43,845 nucleotides of DNA from assembly GCA_900546255.1 (NCBI GenBank), contig URCB01000012.1:1-43845 (forward strand), written 5' to 3'. Of the stretch, positions 1 through 7,614 are shown one piece after another (within the stretch, counting starts at the first letter, position 1; every line of letters begins with the position of its first letter). The notes under the pieces are model-generated. The model saw nothing but the letters and a program-made list of their open reading frames with translations. It had not been told where the DNA came from and did no database searches. The translations under genes and the position numbers were made by a program. Origin of the DNA: an uncultured Eubacteriales bacterium (GTDB lineage Bacteria; Bacillota; Clostridia; Oscillospirales; Oscillospiraceae).

Positions 1-2
1 TG

Positions 3-89
3 CCGAATGCCATCCGCGTCTTTAACGAAGTACTCGTGCCGCAGGGCTTCCGCCCCTCAGCAGTCCCGCAGCCAGTAGGACTTTACTGA
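3..89 (+). CDS. possible 3' end of a gene cut by the window start
   Basis: Reading from base 3, 28 sense codons with GC-rich third positions run to a TGA at 87-89 (ends ...VLVPQGFRPSAVPQPVGLY). The start lies outside the window, so no family can be named. The opposite strand also has a short open stretch here (contains HEYFVKDADGIR), so either reading could be the real one. The stop lies in the right arm of the hairpin at 64-97. Low certainty. Confidence 0.22.
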   Translation, partial: PNAIRVFNEVLVPQGFRPSAVPQPVGLY

Positions 90-97
90 CTGCGGGA
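64..97. other. hairpin next to the window start
   Basis: A 14-bp stem with one mismatch (64-77 pairs with 84-97, loop 78-83) lies between the window start and the small minus-strand gene ending at 111. Neither side has a clear T-run. It could be a terminator for the minus-strand 61-aa gene or part of the 3' end of an upstream plus-strand gene. Confidence 0.4.
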
Positions 98-110
98 TCC
101 GAGGACATGG

Positions 111-296
111 TTATTTTCGACCGTCCTGCGGCGTTTCCAATTCCTTTTTGAAGTGCTCGCCGATCATCATCAATTCTCCCGGAGAGCTGATCTCGAGCTT
201 AGAGTTGCGCAAAAACGCGCGTACTTTCGAGGGCAGGGCTTCAAAGTACTCCTGCATCTTCGGATCTTCAAATTGCAATCTCATCACCCCATACAT
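111..296 (-). CDS. small protein of unknown function, 61 aa
   Basis: Function not recognised. The start is set at 296 because GGAGG (304-308, read on the minus strand) lies 7 nt before that ATG; the open frame continues to 521 but has no comparable ribosome binding site. The product is soluble and charged, with a likely helical core (FEDPKMQEYFEALPSKVRAF) followed by a KLEISSPGELMMIGEHFKKEL segment. Short acidic-amphipathic proteins of this look recur in clostridia as uncharacterised conserved proteins, but that is an impression and not a search result. It is divergent from the 36-aa gene at 424, with 127 nt between the starts. Confidence 0.6.
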   Translation of the reverse strand: MYGVMRLQFEDPKMQEYFEALPSKVRAFLRNSKLEISSPGELMMIGEHFKKELETPQDGRK

Positions 297-423
297 AGAA
301 TATCCTCCAAGCGGTCCCCTATACTCCGTACCCATTGCCATTCTCGCATCCATTTTCCGCACATACTTCTCTCCATTGTGCATAGACTGGGTTGTATATC
401 CCATTACCAAGGAGGCTTTTTCT

Positions 424-534
424 ATGTCTGAATCGAATACCCGCACATTACCACCGGTATCCCCTGCGCCCCAGGATTTGGATGACTTTATCTTCCACTG
501 GGAGGGGGATCTCCCCACCACCAGCGAACGCTAG
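424..534 (+). CDS. very small protein of unknown function, 36 aa
   Basis: An AAGGAGG site (409-415) sits 8 nt before the ATG at 424, and the frame ends at TAG 532-534 directly in front of a hairpin. The peptide has a proline-rich start (TLPPVSPAPQ) and an acidic-aromatic end (DLDDFIFHWEGD) and no membrane segment. The larger frame that starts at 148 on this strand is mostly antisense to the 61-aa gene and is not believed. Function unknown. The strong ribosome binding site and dedicated terminator are the reasons to annotate it. Confidence 0.5.
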   Translation: MSESNTRTLPPVSPAPQDLDDFIFHWEGDLPTTSER

Positions 535-555
535 GGCGCCCTCTCTCAGGGCGCC
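535..555 (+). terminator. hairpin terminator after the 36-aa gene
   Basis: An 8-bp perfect GC-rich stem (535-542 with 548-555) with a 5-nt loop starts inside the stop codon of the 36-aa gene. The following T content (TTGCACTTT) is weak, so termination may be partial. Confidence 0.55.
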
Positions 556-577
556 TTGCACTTTCAGACAGTCTCTC

Positions 578-606
578 TTGCGCTTTGGCATGGGCTCCGT
601 TATAAT
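578..606 (+). promoter_or_regulatory. sigma-A promoter for the glycosyltransferase gene
   Basis: TTGCGC (578-583), 17-nt spacer, perfect TATAAT (601-606). The predicted start is near 613, giving a leader of about 48 nt to the ATG at 661. Confidence 0.8.
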
Positions 607-660
607 AAAGGAACCCATTTTTTGTCCCCTGGATACTGCCCCCGACAAAGGAGACTGCTT

Positions 661-1521
661 ATGTCAGACCAAACCATCCACTTGCTAGTAACCTTTGACA
701 CCAATTACATTCCCCCGTTTCAAACCATGCTTACCTCCGCCGTGCAGAACACACCAGGGAGAAAGTTCCATGTCTGGCTGCTGCATAGCGCCATCCCCCA
801 GGAGGACTTGACACGCCTTTCCGGATTCTGTCAAACCCTTGGCGTTCCTCTGACCCCTTTGATCATGGACCGGCGGCTTTTTGCAGACGCGCCCATTTCC
901 AACCAATATCCCCAGGAGATGTACTACCGGCTGCTGGCCCCCCATCTCTTGCCATCCTCACTGCATCGGGTGCTCTACCTCGACCCAGATATCCTGGTGA
1001 TCAATCCCCTCACCCCCCTTTGGGAGACCGAGTTACAGGGCAATTTGTTCGCCGCCGCCTCGCACACTACCGTCAACGACTTGGTCAATGGCATCAATCG
1101 AATCCGTTTAAAAACAGACCAGGATTACTATAATACCGGCGTTTTGCTCATGGATCTGGATCGCGGACGGACTGACATCCATCCGCAAGAAATTTTCCAA
1201 CATGTGCAGGAACATGGATCCGAACTGCTTCTGCCAGACCAAGACGTGTTTAATACCCTCTACGGTGCCAAAACCCTATGGATTGACGATGCCCTGTGGA
1301 ACTATGATGCCCGGTATTACCCTGGCTATCTGCTCCGCAGCAACGGCGCCTACCACATGGACTGGGTGATGCAGAATACCGCCATCCTCCATTTTTGCGG
1401 CAAACGGAAACCCTGGAAAAAAGCATACGCCGGCCGCTTTGCCACGCTCTACAAGCATTACAACGTCTTGGCTCATCGAAACGCAGAGGCCACTCCCCCC
1501 GTTTCTTCTATCCCAAAATAA
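661..1521 (+). CDS. glycosyltransferase family 8 protein
   Basis: Predicted retaining glycosyltransferase that moves a hexose from a nucleotide-sugar to a cell-surface or lipid acceptor. The 286-residue product has the GT8 (LgtC/GspA-like) layout: an N-terminal beta strand (IHLLVTFDTNY), EMYYRLLAPHLLP around 86-98, the metal-binding DPD at 108-110 (YLDPDILV), YNTGVLLMDL near 157-166, and the C-terminal HFCGKRKPW motif near 244-252 that contacts the nucleotide diphosphate. It lacks signal peptide and membrane segments, so it is cytoplasmic or peripheral. ATG 661 is preceded by AAAGGAG. An in-frame extension to 556 would cross the promoter and is rejected. The gene is monocistronic, flanked by its own promoter and terminator. 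Donor and acceptor cannot be told. Confidence 0.9.
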   Translation: MSDQTIHLLVTFDTNYIPPFQTMLTSAVQNTPGRKFHVWLLHSAIPQEDLTRLSGFCQTLGVPLTPLIMDRRLFADAPISNQYPQEMYYRLLAPHLLPSSLHRVLYLDPDILVINPLTPLWETELQGNLFAAASHTTVNDLVNGINRIRLKTDQDYYNTGVLLMDLDRGRTDIHPQEIFQHVQEHGSELLLPDQDVFNTLYGAKTLWIDDALWNYDARYYPGYLLRSNGAYHMDWVMQNTAILHFCGKRKPWKKAYAGRFATLYKHYNVLAHRNAEATPPVSSIPK

Positions 1522-1528
1522 GACAAGC

Positions 1529-1566
1529 CCGAGGGGCTTCTGGTCCATCGGCCAGAAGCCCCTCGG
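1529..1566. terminator. bidirectional terminator between converging genes
   Basis: A perfect 15-bp stem (1529-1543 with 1552-1566), 8-nt loop, followed by ATTTT on the plus strand and preceded by AAAATAAGACAAG, which gives a T-rich tail on the minus strand. It serves the glycosyltransferase gene and the converging permease gene. Confidence 0.85.
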
Positions 1567-1602
1567 ATTTTGAATAGGGAGAGAATTTCTCAAGGAAGTC
1601 AA

Positions 1603-2949
1603 TCAATCTTTGGGCAGGATCCCATGGAGAAACGCGCCGGTTAGCGCCGTTCCAGGAATCCCGCTGAAGAGGGTACGAACTGCCATCGGCGCCTGTTCCA
1701 GCACGCCGCTGAATCCCAATCCAATCCCCACCGCCAGCGAAGTCCCCACAATGACGGAATTGCGAAGGGTGAGCGGCTGGGTAAGGATGACTTCAACGCC
1801 TGCCATCAACATGACCCCAGTGAGGAAGAGGCACGCCCCTCCCAACACAGGCGCCGGCACTGTGGACAGCAACGCTGCAAACTTGGGAACCAACCCCGCA
1901 GCGACGATCAGAAGGCCGCTGGTCACCATCACGGCTCGGCTGGCTACACGGGTGCTGCCGATGATCCCCACGCCGTCGCTGTAGGAGATGTTCGGTGCGA
2001 AATTGAACACCCCAGACAGCACGCTGGACAGGGCGTCGCAGAGCAGCCCGCCCCGCAGCTCCCGATGGGTTGGCAAACGGTCTGCACAAACCATGGCAGT
2101 GGCTGTCGTGTCTCCCACAAATTCCATCGCCGTAACGAGGTAGATGACCACCATAATCAGAACGGGCTCCAGGTGAAAAGACACCCCATAGGCAAATGGC
2201 CTGGGAACGGAAAACCACGCGGCTTCCATAACGCCACCAAACGCCACATCGCCCAGCAGGAGGGCCAGCACATAACCTGCCGCCAGGCCCATAAAGAGGC
2301 CGATGGTCCGCCAAAAGCCCTTCCCAAACAGATGGGCAATGAGGCAGATTGCCATGGTCAAAATGGCCAGCAGCCAGTTTTGCCATGTGCTGTAGCCTCC
2401 CCCTACGGGTGCACTTCCTCCCGCCGCCATGTCCGCGCAGGAAGGCGCCAAGGTCAGTGCAATGGCCACTACCAAGGTACCAGAGACCGTACTGCTGAAG
2501 AACCGGCGAAGAAAGCGCGCCCCAAAGCAAGCCACCAGCACATAGACAATCCCTCCCGCAATCACGCCACCGAGGAAGGCATCATACCCATACTCTGTCG
2601 TGATCGCCACAAGCGGGGTGATGGTCACAAAGGTCGTCCCCAGCAGGATCGGCAGCCGAGCGCCCACAGGTCCGATCCCTTTCGCTTGCACAAAGGTAGC
2701 AATTCCACCGGTAAAAATGGCACATTGCAGCAGAAAGGCAACCTGCTCCTGGCTCCATCCCAGGGGCTCTGCCACCAGCATGGGCACCAGCACTACGGAA
2801 CCCATAAAAATCACAACAAACTGCAGGCTGTAAAGCAAACGTTTCCCAATGGCTGGCGTATCCTCCAAACGATACAGCAACGGCCCACGTTGCCCAGACG
2901 CTAAGGACGCTCCTTTCCCCTGCGCATGCCTGGTCTGTTTCTGACGCAT
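1603..2949 (-). CDS. NCS2-family nucleobase:cation symporter (uracil/xanthine permease)
   Basis: A 448-residue polytopic membrane protein of the nucleobase-cation symporter 2 family (UraA/UacT/PbuX type), which imports uracil, xanthine or urate with protons or sodium. Visible family features are an N-terminal LQFVVIFMGSVVLVPMLVAEPLG segment, ARLPILLGTTFVTITPLVAI in the next repeat, the TAMEFVGDTTATA segment that matches the substrate-site helix, and GVFNFAPNISYSDGVGIIGSTRVASR after it. Length fits the family. The start at 2949 follows a GGGGG tract 8 nt upstream, 24 nt after the stop of the SDR gene, so the two are probably co-transcribed. The purine or pyrimidine preference cannot be settled by eye. 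Confidence 0.88.
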   Translation of the reverse strand: MRQKQTRHAQGKGASLASGQRGPLLYRLEDTPAIGKRLLYSLQFVVIFMGSVVLVPMLVAEPLGWSQEQVAFLLQCAIFTGGIATFVQAKGIGPVGARLPILLGTTFVTITPLVAITTEYGYDAFLGGVIAGGIVYVLVACFGARFLRRFFSSTVSGTLVVAIALTLAPSCADMAAGGSAPVGGGYSTWQNWLLAILTMAICLIAHLFGKGFWRTIGLFMGLAAGYVLALLLGDVAFGGVMEAAWFSVPRPFAYGVSFHLEPVLIMVVIYLVTAMEFVGDTTATAMVCADRLPTHRELRGGLLCDALSSVLSGVFNFAPNISYSDGVGIIGSTRVASRAVMVTSGLLIVAAGLVPKFAALLSTVPAPVLGGACLFLTGVMLMAGVEVILTQPLTLRNSVIVGTSLAVGIGLGFSGVLEQAPMAVRTLFSGIPGTALTGAFLHGILPKD

Positions 2950-2973
2950 CGTTACGCCCCCATCGGCATTCTA

Positions 2974-3627
2974 TTACCAGACGAAGTTGGCCTTGGCGAT
3001 CTCTCCATTGTCGATCAGAATGTCCTGGGCCGTCATACTCTGGTTCACTACGGCAAGGAAATAGGTCCACTCTGCCATTTCTTCTACGGTGGCCCACTTG
3101 GGCAGCAGCGTCTCTGCCATCACCTGATCCCAAAGCGCCGGATTCTCTAAGATATGTGCGTTTAACTCCGTAATCACCCCGCCAGCAGAAATGCTGTTGC
3201 AGGTAGCGCCATATTTTGCCACGCGCAGTGCCACATTCTTTGTGTACGCCAAAACCCCACCTTTACTGGCGCAGTACTCTGGGAACTCTGCCCCGTTGTG
3301 GGCACTCACCGAGGCTGTCATCACGATGGACTTGATGTTCGGTTGAATCCCGTATTTTTCCGTGCAGTAGATGGTACCCCGCAGGTTGACGTCAATGTCA
3401 CGCCCACTGTCCTGCACGCCTGCATTGTTGATCAGGATTTCTACCCCCTCCACCGCGGGGAGCTGCTCTGGGCAGGCCACATCCGCAATATAGTGTGCAT
3501 AGTTTTCGTGGGCAATGGTGCTTTCCGCCACATCCAGCCCAATCACCGTATGGCCTTCCGCCAAAAATTTCTCCGCAATGCCGCGGCCAATGCCTGTACT
3601 GGTCCCTGTCACCAACACCTTCATCAT
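2974..3627 (-). CDS. short-chain dehydrogenase/reductase
   Basis: NAD(P)-dependent oxidoreductase of the classical SDR family, 217 residues (slightly shorter than the usual 240-260). The cofactor motif TGTSTGIG is at 7-14, NNAG at 67-70, a catalytic serine lies in TASVSAH (about 106-108), and YCASK supplies Tyr118 and Lys122. Asp32 after the second strand (GLDVAES) suggests NAD rather than NADP. AAGGAGG (3635-3641) lies 7 nt before ATG 3627; a second in-frame ATG follows at once. The stop of a possible 66-aa upstream gene overlaps the start as ATGATG. Pairing with a nucleobase permease suggests a substrate related to that transport, but this is inference. Confidence 0.85.
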   Translation of the reverse strand: MMKVLVTGTSTGIGRGIAEKFLAEGHTVIGLDVAESTIAHENYAHYIADVACPEQLPAVEGVEILINNAGVQDSGRDIDVNLRGTIYCTEKYGIQPNIKSIVMTASVSAHNGAEFPEYCASKGGVLAYTKNVALRVAKYGATCNSISAGGVITELNAHILENPALWDQVMAETLLPKWATVEEMAEWTYFLAVVNQSMTAQDILIDNGEIAKANFVW

Positions 3628-3824
3628 CCGTCAACCTCCTTAAACAAAATATTACTCTTTTGACATGTTTTCTTTGCCACGATCTGAATCACTGTATCCC
3701 ACAGAGAAGTCACAATGAAAATGATATAGCTTGCCAGCATAATGTCAAGCATTACGTTAAATTCGTAGACGCCCAGGGTAAAAACATCCGGATACATAAA
3801 CTTTATTGACTGTATGAAAATCAT
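3624..3824 (-). CDS. possible small single-pass membrane protein, 66 aa
   Basis: Not recognised. A GGAGGGG site (3834-3840, minus strand) lies 9 nt before ATG 3824, and the TGA stop overlaps the SDR start codon, as in translationally coupled genes. The middle (about residues 25-50, MLDIMLASYIIFIVTSLW then VIQIVAKK) could cross the membrane, with a basic cytoplasmic tail. Codon use is more AT-rich than the neighbours, and the terminal codons contain the SDR ribosome binding site. It may be a real small gene, a degraded remnant, or an untranslated leader. Confidence 0.35.
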   Translation of the reverse strand: MIFIQSIKFMYPDVFTLGVYEFNVMLDIMLASYIIFIVTSLWDTVIQIVAKKTCQKSNILFKEVDG

Positions 3825-4046
3825 TAAAAAATGCCCCTCCGTAAATGCCCTTCATGCTCACGCCCTCCTTCCCTCACCAAAGCAAAACCGCAACAAACCT
3901 TTTCCTTCTCTATGTGACAAGGTCCCTTGACCCACTGGCCCAGCGATGTTACAGTACAACCAAAGGTTTGTGTACGTGACAGTTCTCCTACTCCACGGGA
4001 GATCCTAACCGCTGTCTTACCATAGCCTGTCCTAGAAAAGGAGGGA
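3825..4046. other. intergenic region upstream of the ABC exporter
   Basis: The region between the minus-strand small ORF and the plus-strand ABC gene holds a plus-strand promoter (3927-3955) and an imperfect dyad over its start site (3954-3975). Downstream, a roughly 80-nt leader has a weak TCTCC/GGAGA pairing near 3981-4000. No convincing minus-strand promoter for the SDR operon was found here. Confidence 0.5.
3927..3975 (+). promoter_or_regulatory. promoter with overlapping dyad, CydD-like gene
   Basis: TTGACC (3927-3932), 17-nt spacer, TACAGT (3950-3955). The imperfect palindrome GTACAACC-AAA-GGT(TTG)TGTAC at 3954-3975 begins in the -10 and covers the expected start site, as an operator would. 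The regulator is unknown. Confidence 0.6.
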
Positions 4047-5816
4047 ATGGGAACAATGCTTCTTCTAAATAAGACCTTGCTCCACATGGCCAAGGGCCTT
4101 TGGGGATGGATTCTGTCTATCACTGCCGCCAAATTGGTGGTGCTGGTAGGCACGGCATGGTTTGCCCAAAGCATTGGCGGCTTCTTGGGCAGCCTATCCT
4201 CCCCCACCATGACGGGAGCCGATATGCGGGCCGCCATTGTCTCCGCCCTACTGGCTGCTCTCTTGATGTTGGCCGCCGAACTCCTGATTGGGGAACTGGA
4301 ATACCGCTGTACTGCGCAGGCCCGTCTTTCCCTGCGCCGCCAGATTTTTGCCAAAGCTCTAGAGTTGGACGTAGGAAACATCGAAAAGGTCGGTCCGGTC
4401 TCTGCCATTACCGCTTCGGTGGACGGGGTGGAGTCCATGCAGGTGTACTACAGTAAATACCTGCCCGGTCTGCTCTACTGCCTGATCGCCCCCTTCTACC
4501 TTTTCTGGCAGATGCAGCAGTACTCCTTGCCGGTCGCCATCTTCCTGTTCGTGGTCTCCCTGGTTCTGATGCCTCTCAACAACCTTTTCCGTAAACACAT
4601 TGAGTCCCTAAAAGGCGAGTATTGGGACAGTCTGGAAGATTTGACCGGTTACTACTTGGAAAGCGTCCAAGGGCTTACCACGCTGAAACTGTACAACCAA
4701 GACCGGCAGCGTACCGAAGGATTAAAAACCAAGGCAGACAACTTCAACCGAAAGATCATGAATGTGATGAAGGTCAACTTCCGCTCCTTCCTCCTGTCTG
4801 ACGGACTGATCTTTGGGTCTGTGGCTTTTTCTGTGGTGCTCGTTGGCCATTCCCTGGCCCAGGGCTTGGTGTCTTTTCCCTCGGCATTAACGGTTCTGTT
4901 GCTCTCCTTCGGGTTCTTCGCCTCGGTGCGTCAGTTGATGTCTGTGACGCACACAGCCCTGCTCAGCGTGGCTGCCGCAGACAAGGTATCCCGTCTGCTC
5001 AATATGGACACCACCAGGCCCTATGACCCCTCCATTCCACCGGAGGACAAGCCCTATCCCGGCATCCGGATCGAGGGGGTCTCCTTCTCCTATCCTGGTC
5101 GAGACACCACCCTTCAGAACCTAAACTTAGAGATTCCGCGGGGCAAAACCACTGCCCTTGTGGGACTTTCCGGCTGTGGCAAAAGCACCACAGCAGGATT
5201 GCTTATGCGCTTTTTTGACCCCTCTTCCGGGCGCATTCTCATGGAGGGGCGGGACCTTCTCTCTCTGACTCCCGAAGAGCTGCGCCGGAAAATTATCATG
5301 GTCCCCCAGACCGTCAGCCTCTTCAGCGGCACCCTTCGTGAAAATTTGTGCCTGGCCGCCCCGGATGCCTCCGAACAGACCCTCTGGGAAGCGCTGGATG
5401 ACGTCTGGCTCAAGGATTGGGTGTTGGAACAACCCTTGGGGTTGGACACCGACGTGGGCGACGCAGGCCAAAAACTTTCTGGCGGCCAACGGCAAAAGAT
5501 CGGGATCGCCAGGGCCCTGCTGTGCCAGGCGGAATATATCGTGTTTGACGAGGCCACCTCCAGCGTAGACCTGGAAAGCGAGCAGGAGATCTGGCGGTGC
5601 ATCGACAGTTTGGCCCAGACCCGCACACTGATTATCATCTCTCACCGCCTGTCCACCATTCGAGGGGCCGATAACATCTATGTCTTGGATCGCGGGCAAG
5701 TGGCCCAGCAGGGCACCCATGCCCAGCTCATGGCGGAGCCCGGCCTCTACCGCCGGCTTGTCGAGGAACAAAAGCTGCTGGAACAGCAGGGAGAGGAGGG
5801 GCTGCACCATGGCTAA
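4047..5816 (+). CDS. ABC exporter half-transporter, CydD-like
   Basis: Membrane-spanning and ATPase domains are fused in 589 residues. Residues 1-310 hold about six helices and include TASVDGVESMQVYYSKYLPG, the segment that in CydD-type proteins reads DxxExYYxxYLP. The ATPase half has Walker A GLSGCGKST (about 372-380), the signature LSGGQRQK (about 477) and Walker B YIVFDEATSS. It is the first partner of a heterodimer with the overlapping gene at 5809. In CydDC systems the pair exports cysteine or glutathione, or moves heme during cytochrome bd assembly; no cydAB is present here, so the substrate is open. ATG 4047 is only 2 nt from AAGGAGG, while ATG 4056 (MLLLNK) is 11 nt from it; either could be used. 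Confidence 0.85.
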   Translation: MGTMLLLNKTLLHMAKGLWGWILSITAAKLVVLVGTAWFAQSIGGFLGSLSSPTMTGADMRAAIVSALLAALLMLAAELLIGELEYRCTAQARLSLRRQIFAKALELDVGNIEKVGPVSAITASVDGVESMQVYYSKYLPGLLYCLIAPFYLFWQMQQYSLPVAIFLFVVSLVLMPLNNLFRKHIESLKGEYWDSLEDLTGYYLESVQGLTTLKLYNQDRQRTEGLKTKADNFNRKIMNVMKVNFRSFLLSDGLIFGSVAFSVVLVGHSLAQGLVSFPSALTVLLLSFGFFASVRQLMSVTHTALLSVAAADKVSRLLNMDTTRPYDPSIPPEDKPYPGIRIEGVSFSYPGRDTTLQNLNLEIPRGKTTALVGLSGCGKSTTAGLLMRFFDPSSGRILMEGRDLLSLTPEELRRKIIMVPQTVSLFSGTLRENLCLAAPDASEQTLWEALDDVWLKDWVLEQPLGLDTDVGDAGQKLSGGQRQKIGIARALLCQAEYIVFDEATSSVDLESEQEIWRCIDSLAQTRTLIIISHRLSTIRGADNIYVLDRGQVAQQGTHAQLMAEPGLYRRLVEEQKLLEQQGEEGLHHG

Positions 5817-7500
5817 ATCGTTTCACTATTCCCTGGGTACCATGACCCGGCGCCTGCTCAAGTTAGCCGCCCCAGTGAAAGGGCAACTCGCTCTCTCCAC
5901 CTTGGCCAGCGTAGTGGGAAACCTGGCGCAGATGGGGCTGATGGGGTTTGGCGCCCTTACCCTCCTGGCCTGCGCCGGCTGGTTGGCCTCCCCCACCCCG
6001 TGGGGGATTGCAACGGGGATCAGCGCCGCTCTGGTTGTGGTATGCCGGTATATAGAAGGCGTGGTGTCCCATGCAGGAGCCTACCATCTCCTGGCCCATC
6101 TGCGGGTTCGACTCTATGAAAAATTGCGTACCCTGGCCCCTGCCTGCCTGGTGGGCCGGCAGAAGGGAGACATTCTGAACATCGCTGTTTCGGACATTGA
6201 AACCATCGAGTTCTTTTTCGCCCATACCATTGGTCCGATGTTCACCGTCATCCTTCTTCCCTGTACCACGCTGGTGTTGGCCCTCTGCTACCATCCGTTG
6301 TACGCAGCGGTGCTGCTCCCCATTTACCTGCTCATCAGCGTCGCCTTTCCCCTGGCCGCTGTCAAACTAGGGCGGCGCGTGGGAATGCGCTATCGCGAAC
6401 GGTTGGGGCAAATGAAGGCCTTCGTCCTGGAGAGTATCTATGGTCTCAAAGACATCCAAATCTTCGGGGCTGGAAATCGTCGCATGGAACAGGTCACCCA
6501 GCGAGGCCAAGCCATCAACCGGGCTGCCCACGGACTGACCCTTCATCAGCAGGCGGTTTCCTCAGTGCCCACCTTCTTCGTCTATCTGGCCAGGATCTCC
6601 ATTGTGGCGGTGGCCTCCTACCTGGCCCTGGCGGGGACGGGAGATCCTGTGGCTGCCATCCTACTCTCCTATGTGGCCACGGCCTCTTTCTCCTCCACCC
6701 AATCCCTCACCACCGTGGTCTCCAGCTTACTGGAGACCTACGCCGCAGCAGAGCGCCTGTTTCTCCTGGAGGACACTCCTCCGGAAGTTCAGGAAGCAGA
6801 CCACCCCCGTACCGTGGGCCCCATCCGAGAAATCGTCTTTGACCATGTGACCTTCCAGTATTCTCCCGAGGGGAAAGCCATCCTGGACGACTTCCAACTG
6901 ACGGTCCATTCTCAGGAAAAGCTGGGGATTGTGGGAGAGAGCGGCATGGGGAAGTCCACCATTCTCCGCCTCCTTCTCCGGTTTTGGAATCCCACCGGTG
7001 GGGAGATCCGCATCAATGGCATCCCCTTACAGCAGATCAGTTTGGCAGAACTGCGGCAGCGCATCGCCGTACTGGAGCAGGACACCTTTCTTTTCAACGG
7101 AACCATTGCCGAAAACATTGCCCTGGGAAAGCCCGACGCCTCTCGAGAGGAAATTGGCCGGGCAGCCCAGCGGGCTGGGATCCATGACTTTATCCAGACC
7201 CTCCCTCTCGGCTATGAAACCCCTATGGGACAAATGAGCGCCCGCCTCTCCGGGGGCGAGCGGCAGCGCATCGGCATTGCCCGCACCATGCTCGTGGACC
7301 CAGACGTCCTGGTGATGGACGAGCCCACCAGCAGCTTGGATATTCTCCATGAGAAAGCCCTCCTGAAAACCCTGGCCGAGGCATACGGAGACAAAATTCT
7401 GATTCTGGTCTCCCACCGGTCCTCTACCCTGACCAGCTGCACCCGCGTCATTCGTTTGGAGCAGGGAAAAAGCAAACCTGTCACACCCGTTGCCCCATGA
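5809..7500 (+). CDS. ABC exporter half-transporter, CydC-like
   Basis: Second half of the heterodimeric exporter, 563 residues. ATG 5809 overlaps the last codons of the first gene and follows GGAGGGG by 7 nt, which indicates coupled translation; the open frame extending back to 5680 is antisense-free overlap and is rejected. The membrane domain contains LNIAVSDIETIEFFFAHTIGP, the CydC counterpart of the partner motif. The ATPase domain shows Walker A GESGMGKST (about 376), LSGGERQR (about 481) and DVLVMDEPTSSLD. No terminator is obvious before the prfB promoter 47 nt downstream. Confidence 0.87.
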   Translation: MAKSFHYSLGTMTRRLLKLAAPVKGQLALSTLASVVGNLAQMGLMGFGALTLLACAGWLASPTPWGIATGISAALVVVCRYIEGVVSHAGAYHLLAHLRVRLYEKLRTLAPACLVGRQKGDILNIAVSDIETIEFFFAHTIGPMFTVILLPCTTLVLALCYHPLYAAVLLPIYLLISVAFPLAAVKLGRRVGMRYRERLGQMKAFVLESIYGLKDIQIFGAGNRRMEQVTQRGQAINRAAHGLTLHQQAVSSVPTFFVYLARISIVAVASYLALAGTGDPVAAILLSYVATASFSSTQSLTTVVSSLLETYAAAERLFLLEDTPPEVQEADHPRTVGPIREIVFDHVTFQYSPEGKAILDDFQLTVHSQEKLGIVGESGMGKSTILRLLLRFWNPTGGEIRINGIPLQQISLAELRQRIAVLEQDTFLFNGTIAENIALGKPDASREEIGRAAQRAGIHDFIQTLPLGYETPMGQMSARLSGGERQRIGIARTMLVDPDVLVMDEPTSSLDILHEKALLKTLAEAYGDKILILVSHRSSTLTSCTRVIRLEQGKSKPVTPVAP

Positions 7501-7546
7501 TTTCCGTTCCTACTGCCGCAAACTCCCCCAGATTCCACAGATCATC

Positions 7547-7575
7547 TTGCAATTTTTGCAAAGATCGGATATAAT
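7547..7575 (+). promoter_or_regulatory. sigma-A promoter for prfB
   Basis: TTGCAA (7547-7552), 17-nt spacer, TATAAT (7570-7575). The -35 box is the left half of a perfect 15-bp palindrome TTGCAA-TTT-TTGCAA (7547-7561). Confidence 0.82.
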
Positions 7576-7614
7576 ACCTTAGTTCAATATTTCAGAATGT
7601 GAGTGATTGTATCA

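Noticed and set aside
111..521. Minus-strand frame of 136 codons beginning at 521
   Set aside because: The only good ribosome binding site (GGAGG, 304-308) points to the internal start at 296; the extension overlaps the divergent small gene.
7547..7561. TTGCAA-TTT-TTGCAA as terminator of the ABC exporter operon
   Set aside because: The stem is AT-rich, only 6 bp, and coincides with the prfB -35 box; more likely part of the promoter.
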